Below, one piece after another: positions 18,112-27,078 of a stretch of DNA of 64,000 bases. How positions within the stretch are numbered: position 1 is the first letter of the stretch; each line of letters starts with the position of its first letter. The translations under genes and the position numbers were made by a program. The notes under the pieces are model-generated. The model was not told where the DNA came from, did no database searches, and was given only the letters and a program-made list of their open reading frames with translations. The stretch lies in NCBI RefSeq assembly GCF_026625565.1, contig NZ_CP112998.1:2420501-2484500 (forward strand), written 5' to 3'. This DNA comes from Dyadobacter pollutisoli. GTDB taxonomy: Bacteria; Bacteroidota; Bacteroidia; Cytophagales; Spirosomataceae.

Positions 18112-18567
18112 ATGGCCGAACCACTTATCATCAAAAACAGTATTAGCATTAACGCACCGGTTGCTGCGGTGTGGGATGCCCTTGTCAATCCGGAACAGAC
18201 GAAGCAGTATATGTTTGGGTGCGAAACCGTTTCAGACTGGAAACCGGGCAGCGAGTTGCTTTGGAAGGGCGTTTACGAAGGCAACGAAATGGTTTTTGTC
18301 AAAGGCGAAATCCTGCAAATCGAGCCTGAGAAGTTTCTGGAATACACCACGATAGACCCTAATTCAGACATTGACGACACCTCAGAAAACTACCTGCGCG
18401 TCACTTATGAACTAATTCCCGAGGAAAGCCAGACCATCCTGAATGTGACGCAAGGCGACTACAGCACCGTCGCAGAGGGCGAGCGCCGGTATCAGGATTC
18501 CTACAACAATGGTGAAGGCTGGAACCCGATACTGGTTGAGATTAAAAAGCTGCTCGAAGGAAAATAG
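18112..18567 (+). CDS. SRPBCC/AHSA1-like protein
   Basis: The 151-residue protein has the same helix-grip pattern as the one at 10388: NAPVAAVWDALVNPEQTKQYMFG, then PGSELLWKGVYEG and a C-terminal amphipathic helix WNPILVEIKKLLEG. The two are likely paralogs. Ligand and role unknown. It follows the AraC gene by 91 bp. Confidence 0.8.
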   Translation: MAEPLIIKNSISINAPVAAVWDALVNPEQTKQYMFGCETVSDWKPGSELLWKGVYEGNEMVFVKGEILQIEPEKFLEYTTIDPNSDIDDTSENYLRVTYELIPEESQTILNVTQGDYSTVAEGERRYQDSYNNGEGWNPILVEIKKLLEGK

Positions 18568-18572
18568 GCCCG

Positions 18573-18806
18573 TTATGGGTTCTCCGATTCGATCTCCCCA
18601 ACATTCTCTTCATCAATGTCTTGTGCAGGACTATCATCATCTATGCGAGAGCCGGTATTCACTTCTGGCGCATCTGTACCTGGTATTTCCGGCGTTGGAT
18701 TCAATGGTGGGGTCTGGCCTGGTTCAGGATAACTGGTAGCGGGCGGTTGATCATCGGGCAAGGCGCTGACGAAATCAGGATTGATATATTTTGTTTGAAA
18801 GTCCAT
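18573..18806 (-). CDS. Small proline-rich acidic hypothetical protein
   Basis: From ATG 18806 it reads 77 residues: a start MDFQTKYINPDFVSALPDD, then a proline-rich and acidic tail. No domain is recognised and the protein is probably disordered. It is convergent with the SRPBCC gene, stops 6 bp apart, and uses common codons. The longer frame to 18848 adds 14 residues that look non-coding. It could be a chance ORF. Confidence 0.45.
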   Translation of the reverse strand: MDFQTKYINPDFVSALPDDQPPATSYPEPGQTPPLNPTPEIPGTDAPEVNTGSRIDDDSPAQDIDEENVGEIESENP

Positions 18807-18875
18807 GATACAAAGGTTTAATGCTGCTGCGGTATGGCAAAAAATCATGCCGCAGCGGATTAAATCACTTTCTTT

Positions 18876-20105
18876 TCATGAGAATTTGCGTTCCAGCAGT
18901 GCCATGTAAAAACCGTCAAAACCGTCCTTTGAAACAGATGTTCGGTGTTCTGAAACCAGTTTCCAGCTTTTCTTTTCAGCTTTCAAAAACCGCTTTACCT
19001 GTTCTTCCGATTCCGACGGTAACATGCTGCATGTGGCATACACCATTTTGCCCCCCTTTTTCACCATGCTGGAATAGGTGCTGAGGATGTTCCATTGAAC
19101 CTTACGAATGTTTTCGAGAAACTCCGGTTTGAGCTTCCATTTCGTGTCCGGGTGTCTGCGTAACACGCCCAATCCCGAACACGGAACGTCCAGCAAGAGC
19201 CGGTCCGTCGTTTCTGAAAGCTGGTCAATAAGCTCATCAGATTCGATCAGCATGGTATCCAGATTTTTCACACCATTTCTGCCCGCCCTTTTTCTCAGTT
19301 CCGTCAATTTATGATCCTCAATGTCCATGGCGAGGATAGATCCTTCATTTTGAAGCAATGCGGCAATGTGCAATGTCTTGCCGCCAGCACCTGCACATGC
19401 GTCGATCACGCTCATTCCCGGTTTAACATCCAAAAAAGGCGCTATCAGCTGAGAACCAGCATCCTGAACTTCGAAAAACCCTTGCTTGAAACCTTCCTGA
19501 TTGAGCACATTCTGTCTCTTTTTCAAGGTAAATGCATTCGGAACGCCAGGTACTTCGACGCAATTATCCTCTCCAAAAAGCGCGACGACGTCCACAGGAG
19601 TGCTTTTCAGTGTGTTGACGCGAATGGTTAGCGGTGCCTGCCGGTTCAATGCAGCCAGTTCGGTATCCCACTTTGCACCAAGCTCCTGGTTTCCGATTTC
19701 ATCGATCCAGTCAGGAACAGACTCTGCTATTTTCCTCGTATCCAGCGCTTCCTGATATCTTTCAATGACGGATTCCACATTAATACCCTCGAATTCGATC
19801 CATTCCGGCAAAATATTATCGCTTTCGAGACGCAAATGTGCGGGCTTGATAATTTGCCAGGTTCCGACGATATTCCAAAAATCAGCTTCGTCACTCGCTT
19901 TACTGATCCCGGCGGCATACTTAACCAGTCGCCACCATCGGACGATCTCATAAGTATTCTCTGCAATGAAGGCACGGTCTCTCGCGCCCCATTTTTTGTT
20001 AGATTTCAAGACTTGCTCAACAACCTTGTCGGCTTGTCTGCTTTTGATAAAAATCTGCTGCAATGCGTCTACTGTGGCAGCTACCAAACCCTTGTAAAGT
20101 TTCAA
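18876..20105 (-). CDS. RsmB-like rRNA cytosine-C5 methyltransferase (NOL1/NOP2/Sun)
   Basis: The protein (409 residues from TTG 20105) has an N-terminal NusB-like helical part (KVVEQVLKSNKKWGARDRAFIAENTYEIVRW) and a Rossmann methyltransferase core. Marks are VIDACAGAGGKTLHIAALL, DVPCSGLGVLRRHPDTKW (catalytic region) and YATCSMLPSESEEQV (second catalytic cysteine). It methylates a cytosine of 16S rRNA, RsmB or RsmF type. No ATG gives a family-like N-terminus. MKLYKGLVAATVDAL from TTG 20105 fits relatives, and a -7 box at 20151-20144 lies inside the longer frame to 20198. Confidence 0.88.
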   Translation of the reverse strand: MKLYKGLVAATVDALQQIFIKSRQADKVVEQVLKSNKKWGARDRAFIAENTYEIVRWWRLVKYAAGISKASDEADFWNIVGTWQIIKPAHLRLESDNILPEWIEFEGINVESVIERYQEALDTRKIAESVPDWIDEIGNQELGAKWDTELAALNRQAPLTIRVNTLKSTPVDVVALFGEDNCVEVPGVPNAFTLKKRQNVLNQEGFKQGFFEVQDAGSQLIAPFLDVKPGMSVIDACAGAGGKTLHIAALLQNEGSILAMDIEDHKLTELRKRAGRNGVKNLDTMLIESDELIDQLSETTDRLLLDVPCSGLGVLRRHPDTKWKLKPEFLENIRKVQWNILSTYSSMVKKGGKMVYATCSMLPSESEEQVKRFLKAEKKSWKLVSEHRTSVSKDGFDGFYMALLERKFS

Positions 20106-20143
20106 TGTGTTCTTTGTTACGTTGCTTTGGGTAGCTCGCCTAC

Positions 20144-20151
20144 CAAAAGTA
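20144..20151 (-). promoter_or_regulatory. Putative -7 box for the RsmB-like gene
   Basis: On the minus strand TACTTTTG matches TAnnTTTG, 38 bp before TTG 20105. It supports the shorter start. No -33 TTTG is seen. Confidence 0.4.
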
Positions 20152-20258
20152 CTTTGCTGTATGCGGGTAAAGTTGGTAATGTCTGCGGTATAAAACAAAA
20201 CTTGACGCTGCGGGGCATGATTTTATTCACGATTATCTTTACAACGACATTCATCATT

Positions 20259-20723
20259 ATGGAAACTAAAACAGCAATTATATGTCCGCCAGACCTTGCA
20301 GCACGTCCGCTGGGATTGAAGGTGGAGCGCTTGATAACACTGCCCGTCCACAAAATATTCAAGGCCTGGACGACCGGACTGGACGTATGGTTTGCTTCTC
20401 CCGGCTCTTTTCTGGGGAAAGCAGAACCCAATACGCCTTTTTACTTTGAAACCTCGTACCAAGGAATCAGACAACCACATTACGGGCGTTTTCTTAACAT
20501 ACAAGACGAAGAAAGAATCGAGCTGACCTGGGTTTCAGGAGAGGGAGGAACTGAGGGCGCAGAAACCGTTTTGACCGTCGAGCTTTCGGAACATGACAAC
20601 GGTACATTCCTTCGCCTCACACATGCAGGATTTTTAAATGAGGGCTCGAAAAACAAGCACCAGGAAGCGTGGCCGATGGTTTTGGAGCAATTGGAGGAGC
20701 GTATGTCGCGTCCGGTGGACTAA
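20259..20723 (+). CDS. SRPBCC/AHSA1-like protein
   Basis: The 154-residue protein reads RLITLPVHKIFKAWTTGLDVWFASPGS, FYFETSYQGIRQPHYGRFL and a tail HQEAWPMVLEQLEERM, the AHSA1/START-like pattern. ATG 20259 is chosen: the frame is open back to 19836, but that part is a shadow of the RsmB-like gene. Divergent from that gene. Function unknown. Confidence 0.78.
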   Translation: METKTAIICPPDLAARPLGLKVERLITLPVHKIFKAWTTGLDVWFASPGSFLGKAEPNTPFYFETSYQGIRQPHYGRFLNIQDEERIELTWVSGEGGTEGAETVLTVELSEHDNGTFLRLTHAGFLNEGSKNKHQEAWPMVLEQLEERMSRPVD

Positions 20724-20727
20724 CGAA

Positions 20728-20755
20728 AGCCATGCAGATAGTTAACTGCACGGCT
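20728..20755. terminator. Hairpin between convergent genes
   Basis: AGCCATGCAG and CTGCACGGCT pair around an 8-nt loop (one mismatch). It lies between the stops of the SRPBCC gene and the convergent histidine kinase. No T-run follows, so it is a weak terminator call. Confidence 0.5.
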
Positions 20756-20763
20756 GTTGAATG

Positions 20764-21987
20764 TCACATACTCTGAGGCAGATTGATCTCAAATGTAGTT
20801 CCTTTGCCTCGCTCGGAAGTGATAGCTATTTTACCGTCCAGACTGTCTACCAAGTGTTTAACAAGTGCCAGGCCAAAGCCAAATCCCTGCTCCCCGCCAG
20901 TTCCCTCGGTAGAGGATGCATTTCCAGAGAGAATTGCGTTCATGTTTTCCGCACTCATTCCCACTCCGCTATCTGTTACGAGGATCTGCAACGCAAGCAT
21001 ATCGCTATTGATAATCAGCCGCAAATCCACGGTGACTTCTCCGCCCTCGGGCGTAAATTTCATAGCGTTAGAGATCAGGTTCCCGGTGATCTGAAGAAGC
21101 TTATTCTTTGAGAAAGGCACTTTTTCGGTCAATGTCGTGGTAAGGACCTGAAAACGGATGTTTTTATGCTTGGCTTGCGGACCATACAGCTTTTCTAGTT
21201 TATCCTTGAATACCGTCAGGTTAAATTCATTGCCCGTAGGGGTAGCGGCCGGCTTAATTCCCCCTTTTTCTTTGTGAGTTTCCAGAATTTCTTCTGCCAG
21301 GTCGAGGATCGAGTTACCGCTTTTATGGATCAGATTAATAAACTCCAGTACTTCATCCATTTGGTTACTCTCTCCCTGATCGCGGATGATCTGTGCCAAG
21401 CCCACGATACCACCTAATGGGCCACGAATGTCGTGTGCCACCTTTTTCTGCGTCTGTTTTGCTTCCAACAGCCTTGATTTAAGGCCTTCCATGACTTTAA
21501 ACGTTTTCAGCCGGGCAACGATCTCGTCCGCGATGATCTTCATTAATTCTATCTTTTCCGGATCAAGCGACTTTTCTTCCTGATCCAGCAAACAAAGCGC
21601 CCCGATGTTCTGTCCGCTATTGGTCCTCAGCGGAATACCATAGTAATACCGGACATTCGGATCGCCAGTTACGTAAAACTTATCCTTAAAACGCTCATCG
21701 AGGCTCAGGTCCCCAATTTCGAAATGATCGGTTTCCATGATCGTATACTGACAAACAGAATCTTCCCGCAACATTTGCTCCAATTCCAGGCCGTGGTTGG
21801 AAATTGTCCATTGTGTCAGCGAATCGATCAGGTTTACAAGGGAAATCTTGGTGCCGGTAACCTTTGCTGCCAGCTTGGCAAGATCTTTGAATGTTTCATA
21901 ATGATCCGAATAGTCTATATCAAATTCCGAAAGGCTTAGTAACCGCTCCATTTCATTGATTGGAACCGGGGATGCAGTATTCGTCAT
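20764..21987 (-). CDS. GAF-domain sensor histidine kinase
   Basis: The 407-residue protein has an N-terminal GAF domain (about 30-165; ISLVNLIDSLTQWTISNHG, RYYYGIPLRTNSGQNIGALCLLD), a HisKA segment with the phospho-acceptor His in KKVAHDIRGPLGG, and a HATPase_c domain (NLISNAMKFTPEGGEV, VTDSGVGMS, GFGFGLALVKHLV). No membrane segment, so it is a cytoplasmic sensor. No response regulator lies beside it, so it is an orphan kinase here. ATG 21987 is preferred over TTG 22014. Confidence 0.9.
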   Translation of the reverse strand: MTNTASPVPINEMERLLSLSEFDIDYSDHYETFKDLAKLAAKVTGTKISLVNLIDSLTQWTISNHGLELEQMLREDSVCQYTIMETDHFEIGDLSLDERFKDKFYVTGDPNVRYYYGIPLRTNSGQNIGALCLLDQEEKSLDPEKIELMKIIADEIVARLKTFKVMEGLKSRLLEAKQTQKKVAHDIRGPLGGIVGLAQIIRDQGESNQMDEVLEFINLIHKSGNSILDLAEEILETHKEKGGIKPAATPTGNEFNLTVFKDKLEKLYGPQAKHKNIRFQVLTTTLTEKVPFSKNKLLQITGNLISNAMKFTPEGGEVTVDLRLIINSDMLALQILVTDSGVGMSAENMNAILSGNASSTEGTGGEQGFGFGLALVKHLVDSLDGKIAITSERGKGTTFEINLPQSM

Positions 21988-22483
21988 AATTACGCTCGCT
22001 ATTGTTTTGTGCAACTCTCAAAAATAGAATTAATTCCAGACCAGACAACTGCTTAACTTAATTAGTTTGTGCCAGCCAAAATATATAAGTAAGGGATTCA
22101 CTCAGTTTTACTTACCCGTTTAATTTATAAAGACTTTAACTGTCATATCAAGAATACTTGCACAGCAAAGTAAGTTTGGAGAGTTCCCATCTTGGAATAA
22201 TTCAGTTTTTCATAATCAAATAAGAATCGTATATTGCCGGAAAAGTAATCTCATTTTTAGTACTAAATACAGGTATAGAAATCAACAAAATTTTGTTAAC
22301 AGTGTTAAATATAAATTCTATCATTGTTAAATAAAAAACCAACGTTAAAATACTTTACTATTGAGCTAAAAATAGCATTTAATTCAAATTTCAAAAAAAT
22401 GACCAATTTTGACTAAAATTGAACAGTTGAACATTTTTAAGAAATCATTTCAGCTGAAACCATTTAAAATCATTCCTATCCGG
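21988..22483. other. Intergenic region, nothing defined
   Basis: The AT-rich divergent region separates the histidine kinase from the DUF2147 gene. It must hold both promoters; a TAnnTTTG match (TAAGTTTG, 22171-22178) is present but without a clear -33 element. I see no gene, RNA or repeat. Confidence 0.4.
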
Positions 22484-22921
22484 ATGTATAAAATAACATT
22501 TACAATATTTTTCTTCTGCATTGCCTTTCTGTCGAAAGCTCAGAATACCGCCGCCGATCAGATTTTAGGAGAATGGCTGAATGAGGAAAAAGATACAAGA
22601 ATTGAGATTTACAAAAATGGCAGCGAGTATTTAGGCAAGCTTATTTGGGCACAGAATTTCTTTGAAGCCGACGGCAAAACTTTCCGAAAGGACGTTAACA
22701 ATACAGACAAGACGCTCCGCACACGCAGTCTTCAGCATATAGATATCCTGCACGACTTCACTTTTACTGAGGATATTTGGGACAATGGTAAAATGTACGA
22801 CCCTAAGAGTGGCAAAACCTACAATTGCCTGATCAAATTCAAAGATAAAACGCTGGAAATACGCAGCTACGTAGGAATTCCCCTTTTCGGACGCTCTACC
22901 TACTGGGAACGCTCATTATAG
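22484..22921 (+). CDS. DUF2147 family secreted protein
   Basis: From ATG 22484 the protein has 145 residues with a signal peptide MYKITFTIFFFCIAFLSKAQ. The rest fits DUF2147: ILGEWLNEEKDTRIEIYKNG, YLGKLIWA, and IWDNGKMYDPKSGKTYNC. This is a small beta-barrel periplasmic or outer-layer protein of unknown function. The upstream frame to 22409 adds 25 residues before the signal peptide and is rejected. Confidence 0.85.
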   Translation: MYKITFTIFFFCIAFLSKAQNTAADQILGEWLNEEKDTRIEIYKNGSEYLGKLIWAQNFFEADGKTFRKDVNNTDKTLRTRSLQHIDILHDFTFTEDIWDNGKMYDPKSGKTYNCLIKFKDKTLEIRSYVGIPLFGRSTYWERSL

Positions 22922-23078
22922 TCAGCGTACATTCGCCCCTGCCCTTTCCTATTTTCGCCAGAACATATCTCTACATAATGCGGAAGCTGGTCAAGATGGA
23001 CGGAATCATTGTTATTACTATGACTGACAGCACTGAGAACCGTGTAAAATCATTTCAATGGATTTCCAAGGCATTTAA

Positions 23079-23111
23079 TTTGAGAGAACCGGTTCTTTAA
23101 GATTATTTTTG
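23079..23111 (+). promoter_or_regulatory. Promoter of the YafY-like gene (TTTG-N21-TATTTTTG)
   Basis: TTTG at 23079-23082 and TATTTTTG at 23104-23111 are 21 bp apart, an excellent fit to the Bacteroidetes sigma-A promoter. The predicted start lies near 23117, upstream of ATG 23136 but after GTG 23109, which rules out the longer frame. Confidence 0.65.
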
Positions 23112-23135
23112 TGCCGGACCTATTTACCGACACAA

Positions 23136-24080
23136 ATGAACCGATTTGACCGCATTACAGCCATCCTGATCCAACTTCAATCCCGCAAAATTGTAAAGGC
23201 CCAGGATCTCGCTGAGCGATTTGAAATCAGTTTAAGAACCGTATACAGAGATATCAGCTCACTGGCGGAGGCAGGAGTGCCTATTTCCGGGGAGGCAGGC
23301 GTTGGTTATTCCATTATGGAAGGCTACCGCCTGCCTCCCGTCATGTTTACGAAGGAAGAGGCGCGAACATTCATTACGGCGGAAAAACTGATGGAAAAGT
23401 TCACAGACCTTTCTACGCAGTCGCAGTACCAATCCGCCATGTACAAGGTAAAGGCGGTACTGCGCACCAGTGAAAAATCCATGGTCGAAAACCTGGAAAA
23501 CCACATTGAAATGCGTAAGGATTACAAACCGTTCCACAAACCGAACAGCAATACGCTGGATGTTTTGCTCAAAAGTATTTCAGAAAAGAAAATCGCAAAA
23601 ATCAATTACTATCCGCTGAATGCAAGCGATCCGGCTGAACGGATCATTGAACCAGTGGGTATCTATCACGAAAATAATTACTGGTACACCATCGCATATT
23701 GTCATTTGCGCAATGATTACCGCAATTTCCGCTCTGATCGCATTCTGCAATGCGAATTGACCGAACGTTCTTTTGAGCATAAGCACGCCCCCCTGAAAGA
23801 ATTCATGTCAGGCACGTGGGAATCGGATAATATGAGGCTGGTGCGGATCAGGGTCGATAAGAGGGTGTCCAGGTATGTGCGCGACCAGCGTAGCTATTAT
23901 GGATTTGTATCGGAGATCCAGAAGGCTGACCACATCGAAATGTCATTCCTCAGCCCCTCGCTGGAAGCCTTTGCCAGATGGTACATGATGATCGCCCCGA
24001 ACGCAACGATTTTGGAGCCGGAAACCCTCAAAAACATCGTTAAACACCTTATTGAACAAATCTCTGAAAATTTGAAATAA
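23136..24080 (+). CDS. YafY-type HTH and WYL domain regulator
   Basis: The 314-residue protein starts with an HTH_11-type winged helix (RITAILIQLQSRKIVKAQDLAERFEISLRTVYRDISSLAEAGVPI), followed by a WYL ligand domain (about 150-310; KINYYPLNASDPAERIIEPVGIYHENNYWYTIAYCHLRNDYRNFRSDRI). WYL proteins sense nucleic acid fragments or other ligands and act mostly as repressors. It is followed 72 bp later by a DinB-family gene, a common pairing in Bacteroidota, which it may control. Confidence 0.9.
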   Translation: MNRFDRITAILIQLQSRKIVKAQDLAERFEISLRTVYRDISSLAEAGVPISGEAGVGYSIMEGYRLPPVMFTKEEARTFITAEKLMEKFTDLSTQSQYQSAMYKVKAVLRTSEKSMVENLENHIEMRKDYKPFHKPNSNTLDVLLKSISEKKIAKINYYPLNASDPAERIIEPVGIYHENNYWYTIAYCHLRNDYRNFRSDRILQCELTERSFEHKHAPLKEFMSGTWESDNMRLVRIRVDKRVSRYVRDQRSYYGFVSEIQKADHIEMSFLSPSLEAFARWYMMIAPNATILEPETLKNIVKHLIEQISENLK

Positions 24081-24152
24081 TCGGAAATACTGCTGACATA
24101 CTGTTGTCATGTGCGTAGTTTTTCTTTGTATTACACTTAAACAGAGAAGAAC

Positions 24153-24677
24153 ATGTCCGAGCTAACCGTATTACCAACCGTGGAAACCAGCCTTGCTTAT
24201 TTGATGAAAAACTACACCGATTACAACCATTGGGCTAATTGTACATTGGTAAACTGGCTGAAAACAAAACCTCGTGAAATACTGGAAATCGAGGTCCATT
24301 CGAGCTTCAACACCATTCGGCAGACGCTGATCCACATCCTTCAGACCCAGAGCTACTGGTACTCGATCATTCGTCCTGAAATTGGATACGAAGACGAACA
24401 ATTTACCGGAAATCTGGAAGAAACTTTCGATCGAATCGTTGCTCAGTCCGAGGAAATGGCGATTTACATTGAAAACTTGGCTATCGAAACGTTACAAGAG
24501 GATACGCTGGTGGTTAGCCAGTGGTTTGAATCCAACTTTCCTAGATTCGAGTACATCATGCATTGCATGAACCACAGTACCTACCACCGCGGGCAGATCG
24601 TAACCATGGGCCGTAACCTCGGTTTTACAGACGCGCCGATGACGGACTACAATTTTTATAATGTGATGGCGAAATAA
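24153..24677 (+). CDS. DinB family protein
   Basis: The 174-residue protein has the four-helix DinB fold marks: YNHWANCTLVNWL near the start, the metal His in RQTLIHILQTQSYW, and HCMNHSTYHRGQI near the C-terminus. These three His positions bind a metal in the family (DinB/YfiT, bacillithiol-transferase-like). Substrate unknown. It follows a YafY-like regulator on the same strand and precedes an FMN reductase, suggesting a stress-related cluster. Confidence 0.85.
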   Translation: MSELTVLPTVETSLAYLMKNYTDYNHWANCTLVNWLKTKPREILEIEVHSSFNTIRQTLIHILQTQSYWYSIIRPEIGYEDEQFTGNLEETFDRIVAQSEEMAIYIENLAIETLQEDTLVVSQWFESNFPRFEYIMHCMNHSTYHRGQIVTMGRNLGFTDAPMTDYNFYNVMAK

Positions 24678-24728
24678 GGCCCCACCCCAGGCATTGCTAT
24701 CCCGACATTGCATCCGTAAATTACCAGC

Positions 24729-25262
24729 ATGAAAAGATTCAATATACTGGGAATTTCGGGCAGCTTACGTCCCGATTCAACAAATACCGTCATTTTAAGG
24801 GCATTTGAAGCCTTTTTACCCGCCAATACCAATTTTAAAATATTCCATGGCCTGGACGAAATACCTCATTTCAGTCCGGGCCTTGATGATACAGCGGCAG
24901 TAACAGCATTCAAAACAGCAATTCAGCAAGCCGACGGCGTCATTATCTGCACACCTGAATATGCCTTCGGAGTTCCAGGCACACTGAAAAACGCCCTGGA
25001 CTGGACCGTTGCTAGCGGCGACCTCAATGATAAGCCCGTTTCCGCGGTCAGCGCCTCTCCCCTGAACACCGGCGGAGAAAAAGCCCTGGCCTCGCTCCTG
25101 CTTACCCTCACCGCATTGGGTACGCGGAAAAACGACGATTCTTCTTTATCTATCCCTAACATCAAACACAAGATCGATGCCAATCAACAGGTGTCGGATC
25201 AGGAGACTTTGGTGGCACTAAGACACCAAATCGATAACCTGCTGGCCATTATTGCTTCTTAG
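24729..25262 (+). CDS. NADPH-dependent FMN reductase
   Basis: The 177-residue protein has the flavodoxin-like fold of the FMN_red family: ISGSLRPDSTNTVILRAF at the phosphate loop and ICTPEYAFGVPGTLKNALDW, the family signature (PEYN/A-x-S/G-x-P-G-x-L-K-N-A-L-D-W). It likely reduces FMN or quinones with NAD(P)H. It starts 51 bp after the DinB gene. Confidence 0.9.
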   Translation: MKRFNILGISGSLRPDSTNTVILRAFEAFLPANTNFKIFHGLDEIPHFSPGLDDTAAVTAFKTAIQQADGVIICTPEYAFGVPGTLKNALDWTVASGDLNDKPVSAVSASPLNTGGEKALASLLLTLTALGTRKNDDSSLSIPNIKHKIDANQQVSDQETLVALRHQIDNLLAIIAS

Positions 25263-25352
25263 CCATTCACTTTGGCACTGTTGATAAAATACTATTTATT
25301 ATTCGGCAAGCAAAAGACTACTATTTCGGTATACTATATATCTTTATTTTAA

Positions 25353-25360
25353 TACATTTG
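25353..25360 (+). promoter_or_regulatory. Putative -7 box for metY
   Basis: TACATTTG fits TAnnTTTG, 28 bp before ATG 25389. No -33 TTTG at the right distance, and I see no SAM riboswitch fold in the short leader. Confidence 0.4.
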
Positions 25361-25388
25361 ACCTTTATCCACCTTAAACGTTCTAGAA

Positions 25389-26675
25389 ATGAAATTTGAA
25401 ACCTTGCAGCTTCATGCCGGCCAAGAGCCAGACCCAGTCACTAATGCCCGGGCAGTACCCATTTACCAAACTACCTCATACGTTTTCAATAGTGCAGAGC
25501 ATGCCGCTAACCTGTTCGCATTGAAGGAGTTTGGATTTATATATTCTCGCATCATGAATCCGACGAATGATGTTTTCGAAAAGAGAATAGCTGCATTGGA
25601 AGGTGGCGTAGCAGCACTTGCAACGGGTTCAGGCCATTCAGCGCAGTTTATAGCCATCAATAACATTACTACAGTCGGCGATAACTTTGTGACCACATCA
25701 TTCCTTTACGGTGGATCTCACAATCAGTTCAAAAACTCGTTCAAGAACATTGGCGTTGAAGCACGGTTTGCTGATGGCGACGATGTCAGCAGCTTTGAAA
25801 AACTGATCGATGATAAAACGAAATTTATTTACCTGGAAACCATTGGTAACCCGAGTTACAGCGTTCCCGATTTCGAAGCATTTTCAGCATTAGCTAACAA
25901 ATATGACCTTCCATTGATCGTGGACAACACATTTGGAGCTGCCGGAGCGATATTTCAACCCATCAAATACGGTGCACACGTGGTAGTACAGTCGGCGACC
26001 AAATGGATCGGCGGCCATGGTACCTCTATCGGCGGCGTGATCGTGGATGCAGGGACTTACAACTGGGGCAATGGAAAGTACCCACAGTTTACCGAACCTT
26101 CACCAAGCTACCACGGACTGGTTTTGAATGATGTTTTCGGCATCGGCGGACCATTCGGTAACATTCAATACATCATCCGTGCCCGTGTGGAAGGTCTGCG
26201 TGACTGGGGACCATCATTGGCACCATTCAATTCGTTCCTCTTCCTGCAAGGGCTTGAAACACTTACTTTGCGTGTAGAACGTATTGCGGAAAATGCTTTG
26301 AAACTGGCCCAGTGGCTCGAAAAACATCCAAAAGTAGAAAGCGTGAACTACATTGGACTTGAAGGTAACAAGTACCACGGGCTGGCAAAAAAGTACCTGA
26401 CACGCGGATTCGGAGGCGTACTTTCTTTCGCATTAAAAGGTGATAAGAAAACGGCTGAGAGCTTCGTGGATCATTTGACCCTGATCAGCAACCTGGCCAA
26501 TGTAGGAGACGCCAAAACCCTGATCATTCATCCGGCTTCGACCACACATTCACAATTGTCTGAGGAAGAGCAAATTGCGGCGGGAGTCCTTCCTACTCAG
26601 CTGCGTATTTCAGTAGGTATCGAGCATATTGATGACATTATTGCGGATATTGAGGCTTCACTTGGTCAATTGTAG
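25389..26675 (+). CDS. metY: O-acetylhomoserine sulfhydrylase (PLP enzyme)
   Basis: The 428-residue protein is a Cys/Met metabolism PLP enzyme. The N-terminal TLQLHAGQEPDPVTNARAVPIYQTTSYVF, the PLP lysine in SATKWIGGHGTS (Lys205) and the insert TEPSPSYHGLV place it with O-acetylhomoserine aminocarboxypropyltransferases, which make homocysteine (or methionine) from O-acetylhomoserine and sulfide. The length and the GHGTSIGG motif favour MetY over cystathionine gamma-synthase. It seems to be a single gene, and its last codons already blend into repeat array B. Confidence 0.92.
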   Translation: MKFETLQLHAGQEPDPVTNARAVPIYQTTSYVFNSAEHAANLFALKEFGFIYSRIMNPTNDVFEKRIAALEGGVAALATGSGHSAQFIAINNITTVGDNFVTTSFLYGGSHNQFKNSFKNIGVEARFADGDDVSSFEKLIDDKTKFIYLETIGNPSYSVPDFEAFSALANKYDLPLIVDNTFGAAGAIFQPIKYGAHVVVQSATKWIGGHGTSIGGVIVDAGTYNWGNGKYPQFTEPSPSYHGLVLNDVFGIGGPFGNIQYIIRARVEGLRDWGPSLAPFNSFLFLQGLETLTLRVERIAENALKLAQWLEKHPKVESVNYIGLEGNKYHGLAKKYLTRGFGGVLSFALKGDKKTAESFVDHLTLISNLANVGDAKTLIIHPASTTHSQLSEEEQIAAGVLPTQLRISVGIEHIDDIIADIEASLGQL

Positions 26676-26685
26676 TTGGTTCTTG

Positions 26686-27014
26686 GTCATTGATTGTCAG
26701 GCGTGGTCATTTGTAGTCAAGAATGGTCATTCGTTGTCAGGTATGGTCAATTGTAGGCAAGAATCGTCATTTTTTGTCAGGTATGGTCATTCGTAGTCAA
26801 GAATCGTCATTTTTTGTCAGGTATGGTCATTGGTAGTCAAGAATCGTCACTTGTTGTCAGGTATGGTCATTCGTAGTCAAGAATCGTCACTTGTTGTCAG
26901 GTATGGTCATTCGTAGTCAAGAATCGTCACTTGTTGTCAAGAATTGTAAATGACAATCAATGTCAATCAATGACAATCAATGACAATCAATGACAATCAA
27001 TGACAATCAATGAC
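26686..27014. repeat. Array B: 10-bp-phased GTCA/TGAC palindromic array
   Basis: GTCA cores begin at 26686 and recur every 10 bp without a slip to 26936: 26 cores, one of them GGCA (26756). A GTAA at 26946 marks the turn. TGAC cores then run from 26951 to 27011 every 10 bp (7 cores; one TGTC at 26961). Within the left arm a 40-bp higher-order unit is visible: GTCAttcgta, GTCAagaatc, GTCActtgtt, GTCAggtatg. Arms are inverted relative to each other. It lies between convergent metY and the S9 peptidase and is followed by a strong terminator. Confidence 0.9.
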
Positions 27015-27018
27015 AATC

Positions 27019-27062
27019 AAAAAGGGTTACCAACGAATAAATACTCGTTAGTAACCCTTTTT
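27019..27062. terminator. Bidirectional terminator metY / S9 peptidase
   Basis: AAAAAGGGTTACCAACGA pairs with TCGTTAGTAACCCTTTTT around an 8-nt loop (one wobble). A-run and T-run on the two sides make it work for both strands. Confidence 0.88.
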
Positions 27063-27078
27063 CGATCAACAGCCTCTG

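Noticed and set aside
19836..20258. Extended plus-strand frame before the SRPBCC gene
   Set aside because: It is antisense to the RsmB-like gene and has no domain.
25263..25388. SAM riboswitch before metY
   Set aside because: The 126-bp leader shows no conserved SAM-I or SAM-II core that I can recognise.
26686..27014. CRISPR array
   Set aside because: Regular spacing suggested it, but the period is 10 bp, there are no unique spacers, the array inverts, and no cas genes are present.
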